Shown here piece by piece: positions 8,473-17,039 of a DNA stretch of 64,000 nt. Both the position numbers and the translations under genes were made by a program. The notes below the pieces were generated by a model that was given only the letters and a program-made list of their open reading frames with translations, was not told the origin of the DNA and ran no database searches. The DNA lies in contig VXYS01000004.1 in assembly GCA_009845905.1 (NCBI GenBank), positions 277,285 to 341,284 on the forward strand, written 5' to 3'. The first letter of the stretch is position 1, and each line of letters starts with the position of its first letter. This stretch comes from Gammaproteobacteria bacterium (lineage in GTDB: Bacteria; Pseudomonadota; Gammaproteobacteria; Steroidobacterales; Foliamicaceae).

Positions 8473-8789
8473 GCTTCGTTATCGGCGGCGCGCAGCTTGA
8501 GGCCGGCCAGCTCGGCCGTCATCTGGATCTGGCAGGTAAGCCGGCTGTTGGGCTTGCGTTCGAGCGCGCAATCGAGCATGGCGTCTTCCATGTCGTCGAT
8601 GGGAGGCAGCTTGTCGACCCACTCCTCGTCGATATAGCTGTGGCAGGTCGCGCAGGCGCAGCAGCCGCCGCATTCCGCAACGATCCCTTCGACATCGTTT
8701 TCCAGCGCAATCTCCATGAGGGTGCAGCCTTCGGGAACCTCGATATCGCGCGGGTTCCCCTTGCAATCAACGAAATGCACCGTGGGCAC
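8469..8789 (-). CDS. Adrenodoxin-type [2Fe-2S] ferredoxin
   Basis: 106 residues. The cluster ligands are Cys40, Cys46, Cys49 and Cys86 (C-x5-C-x2-C then LTCQI), the spacing of adrenodoxin/putidaredoxin-type ferredoxins. An additional cysteine pair sits inside the first loop (GGCCAC). Such ferredoxins pass single electrons to P450s, Rieske oxygenases or cluster-assembly enzymes. No P450 is adjacent; the Rieske dioxygenase at 47-49 kb lacks its own ferredoxin and is one conceivable partner (inference). It lies 33 bp past the start of nothing else co-directional except the TonB operon, whose last gene ends at 8823. Confidence 0.92.
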   Translation of the reverse strand: MPTVHFVDCKGNPRDIEVPEGCTLMEIALENDVEGIVAECGGCCACATCHSYIDEEWVDKLPPIDDMEDAMLDCALERKPNSRLTCQIQMTAELAGLKLRAADNEA

Positions 8790-8822
8790 TGAAATACCCC
8801 TTCCTGAACCGATTGCGGCGGG

Positions 8823-10139
8823 TCAGGCGCCGTACTGGGCCAGCCGGGCCTCGAGGTCGCTGCGCCGCTTGACCTCTCTCCTCAGGTAGTTCTGCCACTG
8901 CGTGGCGGTTCTGCGCGTATCGCTGTCGCGCGCCGCGCGCGTGAAGGCGTCGCCCGCCTCGTCGAATTCGTCCTGTTCGAACAGGCACTGGCCCAGCAGC
9001 ATATAGGCCCTGCCCTCGCTCTTCAGTTCCCCTGTGCGCAGGGCCTGGCGGGCCGTCGAAGCACAGTCGTCGTAATCGCTCAGGGCGTTGTACGTTTCCG
9101 CCAGCCGCATATAGAGCTCGCCCTTGTCCTCCACGTCCTCCTCGCTCTCGGCGGCCTTGCGCAGCGGATCCAGGGCCTTGCGGTCCTCCCGCGCCAACTG
9201 CCAGGCCTGAGCCAGGTAGCGGTAATTCACCGCGGTCTCCTCGATTTCACCGCTGTCAAGGCCCTCCTGCAGCACGACGGCGGCCTTGTACGGGACTTCC
9301 GCCAGCATGAAGAGCTGGGCCATGGTAACGAGTTCGTTGCTCCGGTCCAGAAGCCCCTGGTCGTAGCAGCTCCAGAACGCCGCGAACTGATTGGCCTCGT
9401 CTTCGACAATGGAATAAAGGCCCTGCAACTGCATCCAGTACTGCTTCTTGGGCCAGTTCGTCAGGAGAGTCTTGCTGACCTCCAGGGCCTGGGGAAACTC
9501 CTCGAGTTCCCAATGCGCGGCCAGCAGGTAGCGCCACCAGTTCTCTTCGACCTCCATGCCTGTCTGCTGGGCCCGCTCTATTGCTATCTGGACGTTCTCC
9601 AGCGCATTGCGCCAATCCTCCATCTGGAAGTAGGCCATGGCCAGGAGCATGTAGTCCTTGGGGACCGGGCTTACCTGGGACTCGATCCATCGGCGCGCGA
9701 ATACCACCGCTTGAGGATAGTTCTCCACCTGCATGTAGAGCTGCGAAAGCGTCCTGATGGTCTGGTTGTAGAGGCCCTCGGGGATTTCCCCGGGGCCGCC
9801 GATCTCGATTACGCCGAGGAAGGACCGGATCGCGCTTTGATAGTCTTCCTTCTCGATGTGAATGAAGCCGTAGAAGTTATTGGTCTGGGCGCGTTCGTAC
9901 GGCGTCAGGCCGCGCAGTTCGGTGATCTCCTGCAGCAACGCCTCCGCGGTGGCATAGTCCTCCAGCTCCAGCGCTTCCTGCGCCCTGGAAAAACGCCGGT
10001 GCACCCGTTCGCTCATGGCCTCGGTGCGCCGCGTCTGCTGCTCCTCCTCCTCGCCTTCCTGGGCCTGCGCGAAACCGGCGGGAGCAAGCAGGGCGAGGCC
10101 CAATAGCCCCGCGAAGATGATGTTCAACCTTTCCTTCAC
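8823..10139 (-). CDS. TPR-repeat periplasmic protein of the TonB2-type operon
   Basis: 438 residues. The N-terminus is a signal peptide (LNIIFAGLLGLALLAPAGFA), so the protein is exported. The rest is helical with tetratricopeptide-like repeats, for example EALELEDYATAEALLQEI, YNALSDYDDCASTARQAL and FEQDEFDEAGDAFTRAA. It is the last gene of a DUF3450-TtpC-ExbB-ExbD-TonB-TPR set, starting 4 bp from the TonB gene. In Vibrio-type TonB2 operons a TPR protein sits in the same place. Its likely role is as a periplasmic scaffold for energy transduction to outer-membrane receptors. Confidence 0.85.
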   Translation of the reverse strand: MKERLNIIFAGLLGLALLAPAGFAQAQEGEEEEQQTRRTEAMSERVHRRFSRAQEALELEDYATAEALLQEITELRGLTPYERAQTNNFYGFIHIEKEDYQSAIRSFLGVIEIGGPGEIPEGLYNQTIRTLSQLYMQVENYPQAVVFARRWIESQVSPVPKDYMLLAMAYFQMEDWRNALENVQIAIERAQQTGMEVEENWWRYLLAAHWELEEFPQALEVSKTLLTNWPKKQYWMQLQGLYSIVEDEANQFAAFWSCYDQGLLDRSNELVTMAQLFMLAEVPYKAAVVLQEGLDSGEIEETAVNYRYLAQAWQLAREDRKALDPLRKAAESEEDVEDKGELYMRLAETYNALSDYDDCASTARQALRTGELKSEGRAYMLLGQCLFEQDEFDEAGDAFTRAARDSDTRRTATQWQNYLRREVKRRSDLEARLAQYGA

Positions 10140-10143
10140 CGCG

Positions 10144-10776
10144 TCAATCTTCGATCTGGAACGTAATCCTGTGCCGCAGCCCGGGCACGGCTATGGCCGT
10201 GCCGTTCACGACGCGGGGCTTGTACTTGAACTTGAGCAGCGCCTGCACCGACGCCCGCTCGAACAGTGAGCTGGTGCACTCGATGACGGCCACGTCCGCC
10301 GTCGTGCCGAGCGGCGTAACGGTGAACTGCAGGTCGCAATGGCCTTCCAGTCCGCGCGACTGCGCGCGGCGCGGATACATCGGCGCCACCTTCACGATCG
10401 GCAGGTAATCGCCTTCGGCCAGGCTGAAATCTCCCAACTCGCCGTCCAGGCCCACATTCAGGTTCGGGTTCGGCGCCGACACCGCCACGGCCGAATCGAA
10501 GTCCGAACTGTCCATGTCCTGCTGGGGAAGGTCGGGGGGCTGGTCATCCACTTCGGGCGGGCGCTCGGGTTTTTCCTCCTTGCGCTCGACCGTTTCCTCC
10601 CGCTTGACCCGCACAAAGTCGACAAAACGCGCGTCGAGTGCTTCGGTGATCGCCGCCTGACCGGTGGCGATCAGGAACTGCATGACCCAAAGCAGCGACA
10701 GCGCGGCGAAACCGCCTATGGCCAGGGCAACGAAATAGCGCCCGACTCTCCGTTTGACTGTCTTCTGGTCTGTCAT
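10144..10776 (-). CDS. TonB-family energy transducer
   Basis: 210 residues. A membrane anchor occurs at about residues 14-36 (FVALAIGGFAALSLLWVMQF). A Glu/Lys/Pro-rich periplasmic linker (KEEKPERPPEVDDQPPDLP) follows. The TonB C-terminal domain runs from about residue 130 (YPRRAQSRGLEGHCDLQFTV to RHRITFQIED). It would span the periplasm and pass proton-motive energy from the ExbB/ExbD complex to TonB-dependent receptors. It is short like TonB2-type proteins. The preceding exbD-like gene lies 72 bp upstream. Confidence 0.9.
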   Translation of the reverse strand: MTDQKTVKRRVGRYFVALAIGGFAALSLLWVMQFLIATGQAAITEALDARFVDFVRVKREETVERKEEKPERPPEVDDQPPDLPQQDMDSSDFDSAVAVSAPNPNLNVGLDGELGDFSLAEGDYLPIVKVAPMYPRRAQSRGLEGHCDLQFTVTPLGTTADVAVIECTSSLFERASVQALLKFKYKPRVVNGTAIAVPGLRHRITFQIED

Positions 10777-10848
10777 TCTGTCACCTCCACTGCTGTTTGC
10801 CGAAAGCGGGGGCTGCCGTCTGACGCGAACCGTCTGAAGCGAGTCGCT

Positions 10849-11259
10849 TCAGTCATCGCTTGCCGCAATCGATACGTTGAACACGCCGGCCTGACGAGCG
10901 GAATCCATGACGCCGACCAGCGTTTCCGTATATGCCCGCTTGTCTGCCTGAATAATAACCGAACCCTCGGGGTTCTCCGCGTGCAGGCGCTCTATGTTGG
11001 CCCGCACCGCCCTGGGATCCACGCGCCGCCTGTCGATCCAGATCTCGTTCGCCGCGCTGATGGCCACCAGGATGTTGGCCTTCTCCTGCCGCACGGCGGT
11101 AGGCGCGTCGGGCCGGTTCACGTCGATGCCCGCTTCCTTGATGAAGGAAGCCGTGACGATGAAGAAGATCAGCATGATGAACACCACGTCCAGCATGGGC
11201 GTGAGGTTGATCTCGGCCTTGGCTTCGTCGCCCGCGGCCTGAATGATGGATCTGCGCAT
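10849..11259 (-). CDS. ExbD/TolR-family biopolymer transport protein
   Basis: 136 residues. One membrane helix (MLDVVFIMLIFFIVTASFI) carries Asp24, the conserved proton-path aspartate of ExbD/TolR. The remainder is the periplasmic domain (ANEIWIDRRRV, EGSVIIQADKRA). It works with ExbB as the stator that drives TonB. It sits between exbB-like (41 bp upstream) and tonB-like genes. Confidence 0.93.
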   Translation of the reverse strand: MRRSIIQAAGDEAKAEINLTPMLDVVFIMLIFFIVTASFIKEAGIDVNRPDAPTAVRQEKANILVAISAANEIWIDRRRVDPRAVRANIERLHAENPEGSVIIQADKRAYTETLVGVMDSARQAGVFNVSIAASDD

Positions 11260-11300
11260 TAGTGCTTTCTCCAGTTTGTTTGCTGCGTCCGGATCAGGGT

Positions 11301-11837
11301 TCAGTGATCCATCGTCAGGTGCTCTTCCAGGTCCTCCACCTCACGATCCGCGCGGCGGGTGAGGTAGGTGGTCCAGAAAACTCCCGACAGTGCGCCCACC
11401 ATGCCCGCCATGGTGGGGATGGTGGCCTTGGACACGCCCGAGGCCATGGACCGCGGATTGCCGCTGCCGGCAACCGCCATGACGTCGAACACTTCGATCA
11501 TTCCGGTAACGGTGCCCAACAGTCCCAGAAGCGGACAGAGCGCCACCAGCGTCTGCACGATCGGCAGCGAGCGGCGCACGGCCATATTGAACTCCGAGAT
11601 CATCCGATCGCGAATCTGGTGGGCCTCCCAGGACTGGCGCTCGTGGCGCGCTTCCCAGTCCTCGTAGATGGCGTCGCGCCTCTTGGTGAGCTCGACCCGG
11701 TAGAACACCAGCCGCTCGAAGACCAGCATCCACATCAGGAAGATGGTCAGCGCGATCAGGAACAGGACATCTCCGCCGAGCTCCATGAAGTCACGGATCG
11801 CCTCGAAGGCGTCGTAGAACCAGCTAAACATGGTCAA
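11301..11837 (-). CDS. ExbB/TolQ-family proton channel protein (short paralogue)
   Basis: 178 residues with three hydrophobic segments: near the N-terminus (VLFLIALTIFLMWMLVF), around residue 98 (VALCPLLGLLGTVTGMIEVF) and around 135-155. The GLLGTVTGMI motif is diagnostic of MotA/TolQ/ExbB proteins. It forms the inner-membrane proton channel with ExbD. A second, larger ExbB-like protein (TtpC type) is encoded immediately upstream, as in TonB2 systems where both are required. Confidence 0.93.
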   Translation of the reverse strand: MTMFSWFYDAFEAIRDFMELGGDVLFLIALTIFLMWMLVFERLVFYRVELTKRRDAIYEDWEARHERQSWEAHQIRDRMISEFNMAVRRSLPIVQTLVALCPLLGLLGTVTGMIEVFDVMAVAGSGNPRSMASGVSKATIPTMAGMVGALSGVFWTTYLTRRADREVEDLEEHLTMDH

Positions 11838-11872
11838 CGAAACCGATCAGTCGCTTCTCCGCTTCCGCCAAC

Positions 11873-13249
11873 CTATGCCGGCGCCTTGTTCTGGGCTTCG
11901 GAATGCTCCGCCACGATACCCGTGCTCTGCTCCTGCAGGATCTGCACGATGCGGCGGCTGCGTCCGCTTACCACCGTATGCAGCAGCACCATCGGTATCG
12001 CAACGCTCAGGCCGAGCACGGTCGTGACCAGCGCCTGGGAGATGCCGCCCGCCATCAGCTTGGGATCGCCGGTGCCGTACAGCGTGATCGCCTGGAAGGT
12101 CTTGATCATTCCGGTAACGGTTCCCAGCAGACCCATCAGCGGCGCAACCACCGAGATGATCTGTATGAACAGCAAGGCCCGGTTCAGCTTGGGCGTTTCC
12201 CTGAAGATGGCCTCGCCGAGCTTGAGTTCCAGCGTCTCCGTGTCCACGTCCTTGTTGTCGTGGTAAACCGAGAGCACGCGGCCCAGCGCATTGTCGTCGG
12301 AGGGCGTGGAACTGCGCAGCTGCGCCGTTACCTTGCGGCTGGCCAGCGACAGCGTCACGAGGCGTTCCAGCGAAATCAGAAGTCCGATGACGCCCAGGGC
12401 GAGAATGAGATACCCCACCAGCGCGCCCTGCTGTATGCGCTCCACCAGGTTCGGACGGCCGACCAGCGAATTGAGCACGCCGCCCAGCGTCGGATCCAGT
12501 CCGAAGCGCACCACGTCACCGGAATCCGCGCCGAGCAGGTCTTCCGTGCTGCCCGTGAAGCGGCCCGCCTCCGGCTGGCGGCCAAGTTCGGTCACGTTGC
12601 CGGTTTCCTGCCGATAGGTCAGGTACTTGCCGTCGGACACGATATTGAACAGGCCTACGCGCACCACGTCAGTCGGCTCGCGTTGGCCGTCCAGCGAGAT
12701 CACGTCGGTACTGAACCGCACGACCTTCGCGGATTCGGTCATTTCGCGCTGCAGTTCCCACCACAGCCGTTCCATCTCTTCTATCGAAGGCAACTCGATA
12801 CCGGACCCCAGCTTCTCGACCAGCGAGGTGAGAAATTCCGTTCTTTCCGGGTACTGCACGTTCGTGAGCGAGTTCTCGAAATTGGAACGCGCATCGCCGG
12901 CGACCTGCTGGGTGACGCCGAACAGTTCCTTGAGCGCGCCCAGCCGCTCGTCGCGGGTCTGCATCAGAGCCGCGATGCGGCGTTCGTTCTCGCCGTAGGC
13001 GTTCTCCAGGCGCTGACTGCGGCGTTCCTCGGCCGCCTTCTCGGCGTTCGCCTGGTCCAGCAGTCTTTGCTGTTCTCCGCGAGCCTGGCGGAACTGCTCC
13101 TCGCGGGTGCGCATTTCCTCGTTATCGCGAACGGCGCCCTGTTCAACCAGGCGCAGCAACTCATCCAGCGTCAGCGCTTCCTGTGCCTGCAGGGGCAATG
13201 CCAGCAGCAGGCCCAGTACGGAGCCGGCAATCGTTCTTGTCATCGTCAT
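11873..13249 (-). CDS. TtpC-like MotA/TolQ/ExbB protein with large periplasmic N-terminal domain
   Basis: 458 residues. A signal peptide (TIAGSVLGLLLALPLQAQ) is followed by about 230 residues of coiled-coil-rich periplasmic sequence. The C-terminal ExbB/TolQ channel domain has LVGYLILALGVIGLLISLE and PLMGLLGTVTGMIKTFQ. This architecture matches TtpC of Vibrio TonB2 systems. It begins directly after the DUF3450 gene stop without a gap. It probably recruits the DUF3450 and TPR proteins to the ExbB-ExbD-TonB complex (inference). Confidence 0.9.
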   Translation of the reverse strand: MTMTRTIAGSVLGLLLALPLQAQEALTLDELLRLVEQGAVRDNEEMRTREEQFRQARGEQQRLLDQANAEKAAEERRSQRLENAYGENERRIAALMQTRDERLGALKELFGVTQQVAGDARSNFENSLTNVQYPERTEFLTSLVEKLGSGIELPSIEEMERLWWELQREMTESAKVVRFSTDVISLDGQREPTDVVRVGLFNIVSDGKYLTYRQETGNVTELGRQPEAGRFTGSTEDLLGADSGDVVRFGLDPTLGGVLNSLVGRPNLVERIQQGALVGYLILALGVIGLLISLERLVTLSLASRKVTAQLRSSTPSDDNALGRVLSVYHDNKDVDTETLELKLGEAIFRETPKLNRALLFIQIISVVAPLMGLLGTVTGMIKTFQAITLYGTGDPKLMAGGISQALVTTVLGLSVAIPMVLLHTVVSGRSRRIVQILQEQSTGIVAEHSEAQNKAPA

Positions 13250-14014
13250 TTATCCAGCCTCCGGCGCCGAAACCGGCAGCATCAACAAATCCGGCGCCAC
13301 CTGCTGTTGCGCCACCCGAAGGCCCATGCGCACCTGGTTGCGATAGCTGCCGTCAAGGTCCACCCAGGCCCCGGCCCCGTGGTCCCATCTGCGCGTCGCG
13401 CTCTGGTCCGCGGTCTGGTAAACCAGCGATATCCGACCGACCCGCAGCACGTCCACTTCCAGCGTGGCTCCTTCATGCTCGACCGAAGCCTTGTAGGCCT
13501 CGATCGTGCGGCCGTAGTCGTTCTCGATCTGGTACGCCTCGAGCACCTTGCGGAACTTCTCCGCAACCGTAACGTCCTCGCGCTCCATCAGATCGTAGAG
13601 TTCGCCCACGCGGCTGCGGCGCTCATCCAGCAGGAACGGCGCATCCGCCTCGACGAACAATTCCAGCGACTCGATCATGCGAACCATCAGCGGCAGCATC
13701 TGGCGGCCGGTCGCCTCGACTTCGTCGATGGCCTCGTTCAGCTTGCCGATATCGCTTTCCTGACGGTCGATCTGCCGCTGCATAAGCGTATTGAAAACCT
13801 TGAGGCCTTCGAGTTCCTTCAGCACCCGCTTGTATTCGGTCTCCAGCGAGTCGGTCTCCTTGACGATGTCGTCGATCCGATTCTGCGACTGCCTGCCGGC
13901 TTCCGCGCGATCGGCCTGAACGGCCTCAACTTCCTCCAGCGTCGTTGCCCCCGCCAGCGCGGCTGCAGCCAGCAGCGCGCCTGCGCACAACGACCCCCTC
14001 ATCATTGGCTTCAT
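13250..14014 (-). CDS. DUF3450 periplasmic coiled-coil protein
   Basis: 254 residues from the ATG at 14014, chosen for the signal peptide (MRGSLCAGALLAAAALAGA) and the GGAAGGGGAG Shine-Dalgarno. The frame is open further upstream, but that stretch covers a promoter-like region. The mature protein is a long coiled coil (SLETEYKRVLKELEGLKVF, MQRQIDRQESDIGKLNEAI) with a conserved C-terminus, typical of DUF3450. It is the first gene of the TonB2-type operon, where DUF3450 proteins are regularly found. No biochemical function is firmly known; a structural role beside TtpC is likely. Confidence 0.88.
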   Translation of the reverse strand: MKPMMRGSLCAGALLAAAALAGATTLEEVEAVQADRAEAGRQSQNRIDDIVKETDSLETEYKRVLKELEGLKVFNTLMQRQIDRQESDIGKLNEAIDEVEATGRQMLPLMVRMIESLELFVEADAPFLLDERRSRVGELYDLMEREDVTVAEKFRKVLEAYQIENDYGRTIEAYKASVEHEGATLEVDVLRVGRISLVYQTADQSATRRWDHGAGAWVDLDGSYRNQVRMGLRVAQQQVAPDLLMLPVSAPEAG

Positions 14015-14093
14015 CAAAAGCTCCCCTTCCATATAAAGCGGGTACATGACCACCAGGCGGGTTCCAAGAGACCGGCCTGATGCAAGGCACGGG

Positions 14094-14116
14094 ATATTAG
14101 CACAGCTTGGGGTCAA
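14094..14116 (-). promoter_or_regulatory. Possible promoter of the DUF3450-TonB operon
   Basis: On the minus strand TGCTAATAT, an extended -10 (TG-n-TAATAT, box at 14094-14099), lies 79 bp upstream of the DUF3450 ATG. TTGACC (14111-14116) is only 11 bp from it, too close for a standard -35, so activity would depend on the extended -10. It is in the divergent spacer shared with the leuA promoter. Confidence 0.4.
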
Positions 14117-14211
14117 GCCGTGTTCCGGGAACGTGACGGCCTGAGGCAAGACAGCCCCGATTTGCAGGCCCTGGCGCAGGTAGGCGGACGCTGCGCCCGA
14201 GTGCGCCGGCC

Positions 14212-14239
14212 TTGACATGCCGGCCGCCAGGCGCATAAT
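14212..14239 (+). promoter_or_regulatory. Sigma-70 promoter of the leu-ilvE-his operon
   Basis: TTGACA (14212-14217) is a perfect -35 and CATAAT (14234-14239) is a five-of-six -10, separated by 16 bp. This predicts transcription start near 14246, about 208 bp before the leuA ATG. The long leader holds a small ORF and a terminator. It is the only strong promoter match seen before the 12-gene run. Confidence 0.75.
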
Positions 14240-14247
14240 CCGCCCAC

Positions 14248-14352
14248 ATGGACGTCCGGCGCACATCCCTGAGCCTCCACGCGGCCGCCATCGGCCTGCG
14301 TCCGGCTGCGCTCGCGCTGCTTGCGGGGCACCGAAAGCGGGGTAAGGAATAG
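14248..14352 (+). CDS. leuL: Putative leucine leader peptide (34 aa)
   Basis: ATG at 14248 opens 34 codons to TAG at 14350. Six are Leu, with four of them in the second half and a Leu-Ala-Leu-Leu cluster at codons 22-25 (14311-14322). It begins within a few bases of the predicted transcription start, so translation would be nearly leaderless and no Shine-Dalgarno is visible. The cluster lies 13 nt before a sequence (14336-14343) able to form an antiterminator, and the stop codon lies just past that sequence. That is the geometry expected for ribosome-stalling attenuation. There is no homology support; the call rests on arrangement. Confidence 0.5.
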   Translation: MDVRRTSLSLHAAAIGLRPAALALLAGHRKRGKE

Positions 14353-14417
14353 GCCCGGACAACTCCAAACGCCTCATTTCAAACCCCGCTAACCGAACAC
14401 CGGATGCGGGGTTTTTT
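14336..14417 (+). promoter_or_regulatory. Leader attenuator: antiterminator and intrinsic terminator before leuA
   Basis: Terminator: AAACCCCGC (14381-14389) pairs with GCGGGGTTT (14406-14414), with CCG/CGG (14393-14395, 14401-14403) inside the loop, and six T start at 14412. Antiterminator: AGCGGGGT (14336-14343) is the perfect complement of ACCCCGCT (14383-14390), so the two folds exclude each other. Read-through reaches leuA at 14454. Together with the Leu codons just upstream this is a complete candidate attenuator. Confidence 0.65.
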
Positions 14418-14453
14418 CTATGGGCATAAACGCAACCTCATGAGAACGTCACT

Positions 14454-16037
14454 ATGAACCAGCAAGCCAACCAGGATCGCGTTCGAATCTTCGACACCAC
14501 GCTGCGCGACGGCGAACAGGCGCCCGGGTGCAGCATGACGCTGCGCGAGAAGCTCAAGGTTGCGCGCGCGCTCCGCGACATGCGGGTGGACATCATCGAG
14601 GCGGGCTTTGCCGCGGCCTCGCCCGGCGACTTCGAATCGGTGCGGGAAGTGGCCAATTCGATCAAGGGCGTCACCATCTGTTCGCTGGCGCGCTGCCACG
14701 AGGGCGACATCGAGAAGTCCGCCCGGGCGCTTGAGCCGGCGGCCCGCAAGCGCATCCACGTGTTCGTCGCGACCAGCGAGATTCACCGCAAGTTCAAGCT
14801 GGAGATGGCCCGCGACGAAATCGTGCGCCGGGCGGTCGAGGCGGTGCGCCTGGCGCGGCAGGCCTGCGACGACGTTGAATTCTCGCCGGAGGACGCCTCG
14901 CGCACCGAGCCCGAATACCTCACCGAAATCGTCAGCGCGGTGGTGGAAGCGGGCGCCACGACCGTCAACATTCCGGACACCGTCGGTTACGCGATGCCGG
15001 AGCAGTTCCAGGCGCTGTTCGAGCATCTTCGCGACACCGTTCCCGGCATCGAGAATGTCGTCCTGAGCGCCCATTGCCACGACGACCTGGGGCTGTCCGT
15101 GGCCAACAGCCTGGCGGCTGTCGTGGGCGGCGCCCGGCAGATCGAGTGCACCGTCAACGGGATCGGCGAGCGCGCCGGAAACTGCTCGCTGGAAGAGGTG
15201 GTGATGGCGCTCAAGGTGCGCGCCGACTACTTCGGCCTGGACACCGGCATCGAAACCACCGGGCTCTACCCGGCCAGCCGCCTGGTTTCCAGCGTCACCG
15301 GCATGCACACGCCGCGCAACAAGGCCATCGTGGGCCAGAACGCCTTCGCGCACGAGGCCGGCATTCACCAGCATGGCATGCTCAAGCACTCGCAGACATA
15401 CGAAATCATGCTTCCTGAGTCCGTGGGCATGCACCGCACCAACCTGGTGCTGGGCAAGCACTCCGGACGGCACGCCTTCCGCGACCGGACCCGCCAGCTC
15501 GGCTTCGAACTGAGCGAGGACCAGCTCAACCGCGCGTTCATCGAGTTCAAGAAGCTGGCCGACCGCAAGAAGGAGCTGTTCGACGCCGACATCGAGGCGC
15601 TGATCGTGCACAAGGACACCGCCGCGATGGGCCCCTGGCGCCTGCGCGAGCTGCGCATCAACACCGGGGGCAGCACGCTCGCGGTGGCGGCGGTGCGCCT
15701 GGAGCACGACAGCGGCGAGCAGCGCGACGAGGCGGCCGTCGGCGACGGCCCGATCGACGCGACCTTCAAGGCGCTGGAGCGCGCAACGGAAATGAGCGTC
15801 GAGCTGATCCACTTCGACGTGCGAAGCGTCACCACGGGCGAGGACGCCCAGGGCGAGGCCACGGTCACGGCGCGCTGGGGCGACTCCTCGTACCGCGGCC
15901 GCGCGGTCAGCACCGACATAGTTGAGGCCGGCGCCGAGGCCCTGCTGGAGGTGCTGAACCGGGCGCTGCGGGCCAAGGCCCGCCTGGATTCCGGAAAAGC
16001 CGCGAAAAGAGGCCCGCGCAGGCGCCTTGGGCCGTAA
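14454..16037 (+). CDS. leuA: 2-isopropylmalate synthase
   Basis: 527 residues. It catalyses the first step of leucine synthesis, 2-oxoisovalerate plus acetyl-CoA to 2-isopropylmalate. The N-terminal TIM barrel starts with IFDTTLRDGEQAPG (metal-binding Asp and catalytic Arg/Glu). HCHDDLGLSVANS carries the metal histidines and NGIGERAGNCSLEE closes the site. The C-terminal regulatory domain (from about residue 390, ELRINTGGSTLAVAAVRL) binds leucine for feedback inhibition in this family. It is the first structural gene after the attenuator; the Shine-Dalgarno is weak. Confidence 0.97.
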   Translation: MNQQANQDRVRIFDTTLRDGEQAPGCSMTLREKLKVARALRDMRVDIIEAGFAAASPGDFESVREVANSIKGVTICSLARCHEGDIEKSARALEPAARKRIHVFVATSEIHRKFKLEMARDEIVRRAVEAVRLARQACDDVEFSPEDASRTEPEYLTEIVSAVVEAGATTVNIPDTVGYAMPEQFQALFEHLRDTVPGIENVVLSAHCHDDLGLSVANSLAAVVGGARQIECTVNGIGERAGNCSLEEVVMALKVRADYFGLDTGIETTGLYPASRLVSSVTGMHTPRNKAIVGQNAFAHEAGIHQHGMLKHSQTYEIMLPESVGMHRTNLVLGKHSGRHAFRDRTRQLGFELSEDQLNRAFIEFKKLADRKKELFDADIEALIVHKDTAAMGPWRLRELRINTGGSTLAVAAVRLEHDSGEQRDEAAVGDGPIDATFKALERATEMSVELIHFDVRSVTTGEDAQGEATVTARWGDSSYRGRAVSTDIVEAGAEALLEVLNRALRAKARLDSGKAAKRGPRRRLGP

Positions 16038-16094
16038 AATCGCGGCGAGCCGGATTTTTCGGCTGTCCCTGAACGTACTGGAGACCCTCAAGCC

Positions 16095-17033
16095 ATGACC
16101 GCACAAGACGAATGGATCTGGCACGACGGCGAGATCAAGCCGTACATGGAGGCCCAGACTCACGTGATGACGCACGCGCTGCACTACGGCACTTCGGTGT
16201 TCGAGGGCATTCGCTGCTACGCAAGTCACCTGGGGCCCGTAATCTTCCGGCTTCGCGCGCACACGCGGCGCATGTACAACTCGGCCAAGATTTACCGGCT
16301 GGAGATCCCGTACACCCCGGAGGAAGTGAACGGCGCCTGCCACGCGGTCATCGCCAGCAACCGGCTTTTCGACGGCGCCTACATACGGCCGATCGCATTC
16401 CGCGGCGCCGGCGACCTGAGGATTCTGCCGTCGGCAAACGTACCGGTCCACGTGGCCGTGGCCGCGTGGAAATGGGGGTCATATCTCGGCGGCACGGACG
16501 AGGGCGTGGACATCTGCTGCACTTCCTGGCAAAGGGTGGCGCCGAATACCGTGCCGGCGCTCGCCAAGGCGGGCGGCAACTACCTGTCCAGCGTTCTGGT
16601 CACGCTCGAGGCCCAGGAAAACGGCTACGTCGAGGGCCTCGCGATGACCCACGACGGACTGGTCAGCGAAGGCGCCGGCGAAAACGTGTTCGTGGCGGTG
16701 GCGGGCAAGCTTTACACGCCGCCCTATTCCGCTTCGATTCTGCCCGGAATCACCCGCGATACGGTGATCAAGCTCGCCACGCGGCTGGGCATCCCGGTCA
16801 TACAGGAGGCGCTGCCGCGCGAGGTGTTGTACATCGCCGACGAAGTCTTCCTGGCGGGCACGGCGGCGGAAATCACGCCGGTCCGCAGCCTGGACCGGCT
16901 GACGATCGGCAACGGCAAGCCCGGAGAACTGACCCGGGCGCTGCAGGACGCCTTCTTCGGGCTCTTCGACGGGCGCACCGAGGACCCGCGCGGCTGGCTG
17001 GAGCCGGTGCAAGGAATCGAAAAGGAGGGCTGA
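16095..17033 (+). CDS. ilvE: Branched-chain amino-acid aminotransferase
   Basis: 312 residues, class IV PLP aminotransferase. Lys158 in ALAKAGGNYLSS is the PLP-binding lysine. HYGTSVFEGIRCYA and SEGAGENVFV are conserved fold-type IV motifs. It transaminates the 2-oxo acids of Leu, Ile and Val and so completes leucine synthesis inside the leu operon. It lies 57 bp after leuA and 6 bp before leuC. Confidence 0.95.
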   Translation: MTAQDEWIWHDGEIKPYMEAQTHVMTHALHYGTSVFEGIRCYASHLGPVIFRLRAHTRRMYNSAKIYRLEIPYTPEEVNGACHAVIASNRLFDGAYIRPIAFRGAGDLRILPSANVPVHVAVAAWKWGSYLGGTDEGVDICCTSWQRVAPNTVPALAKAGGNYLSSVLVTLEAQENGYVEGLAMTHDGLVSEGAGENVFVAVAGKLYTPPYSASILPGITRDTVIKLATRLGIPVIQEALPREVLYIADEVFLAGTAAEITPVRSLDRLTIGNGKPGELTRALQDAFFGLFDGRTEDPRGWLEPVQGIEKEG

Positions 17034-17039
17034 ACGCCG

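Noticed and set aside
14015..14377. N-terminal extension of the DUF3450 gene up to 14377
   Set aside because: The signal peptide and Shine-Dalgarno fix the start at 14014, and the extension covers promoter-like sequence.
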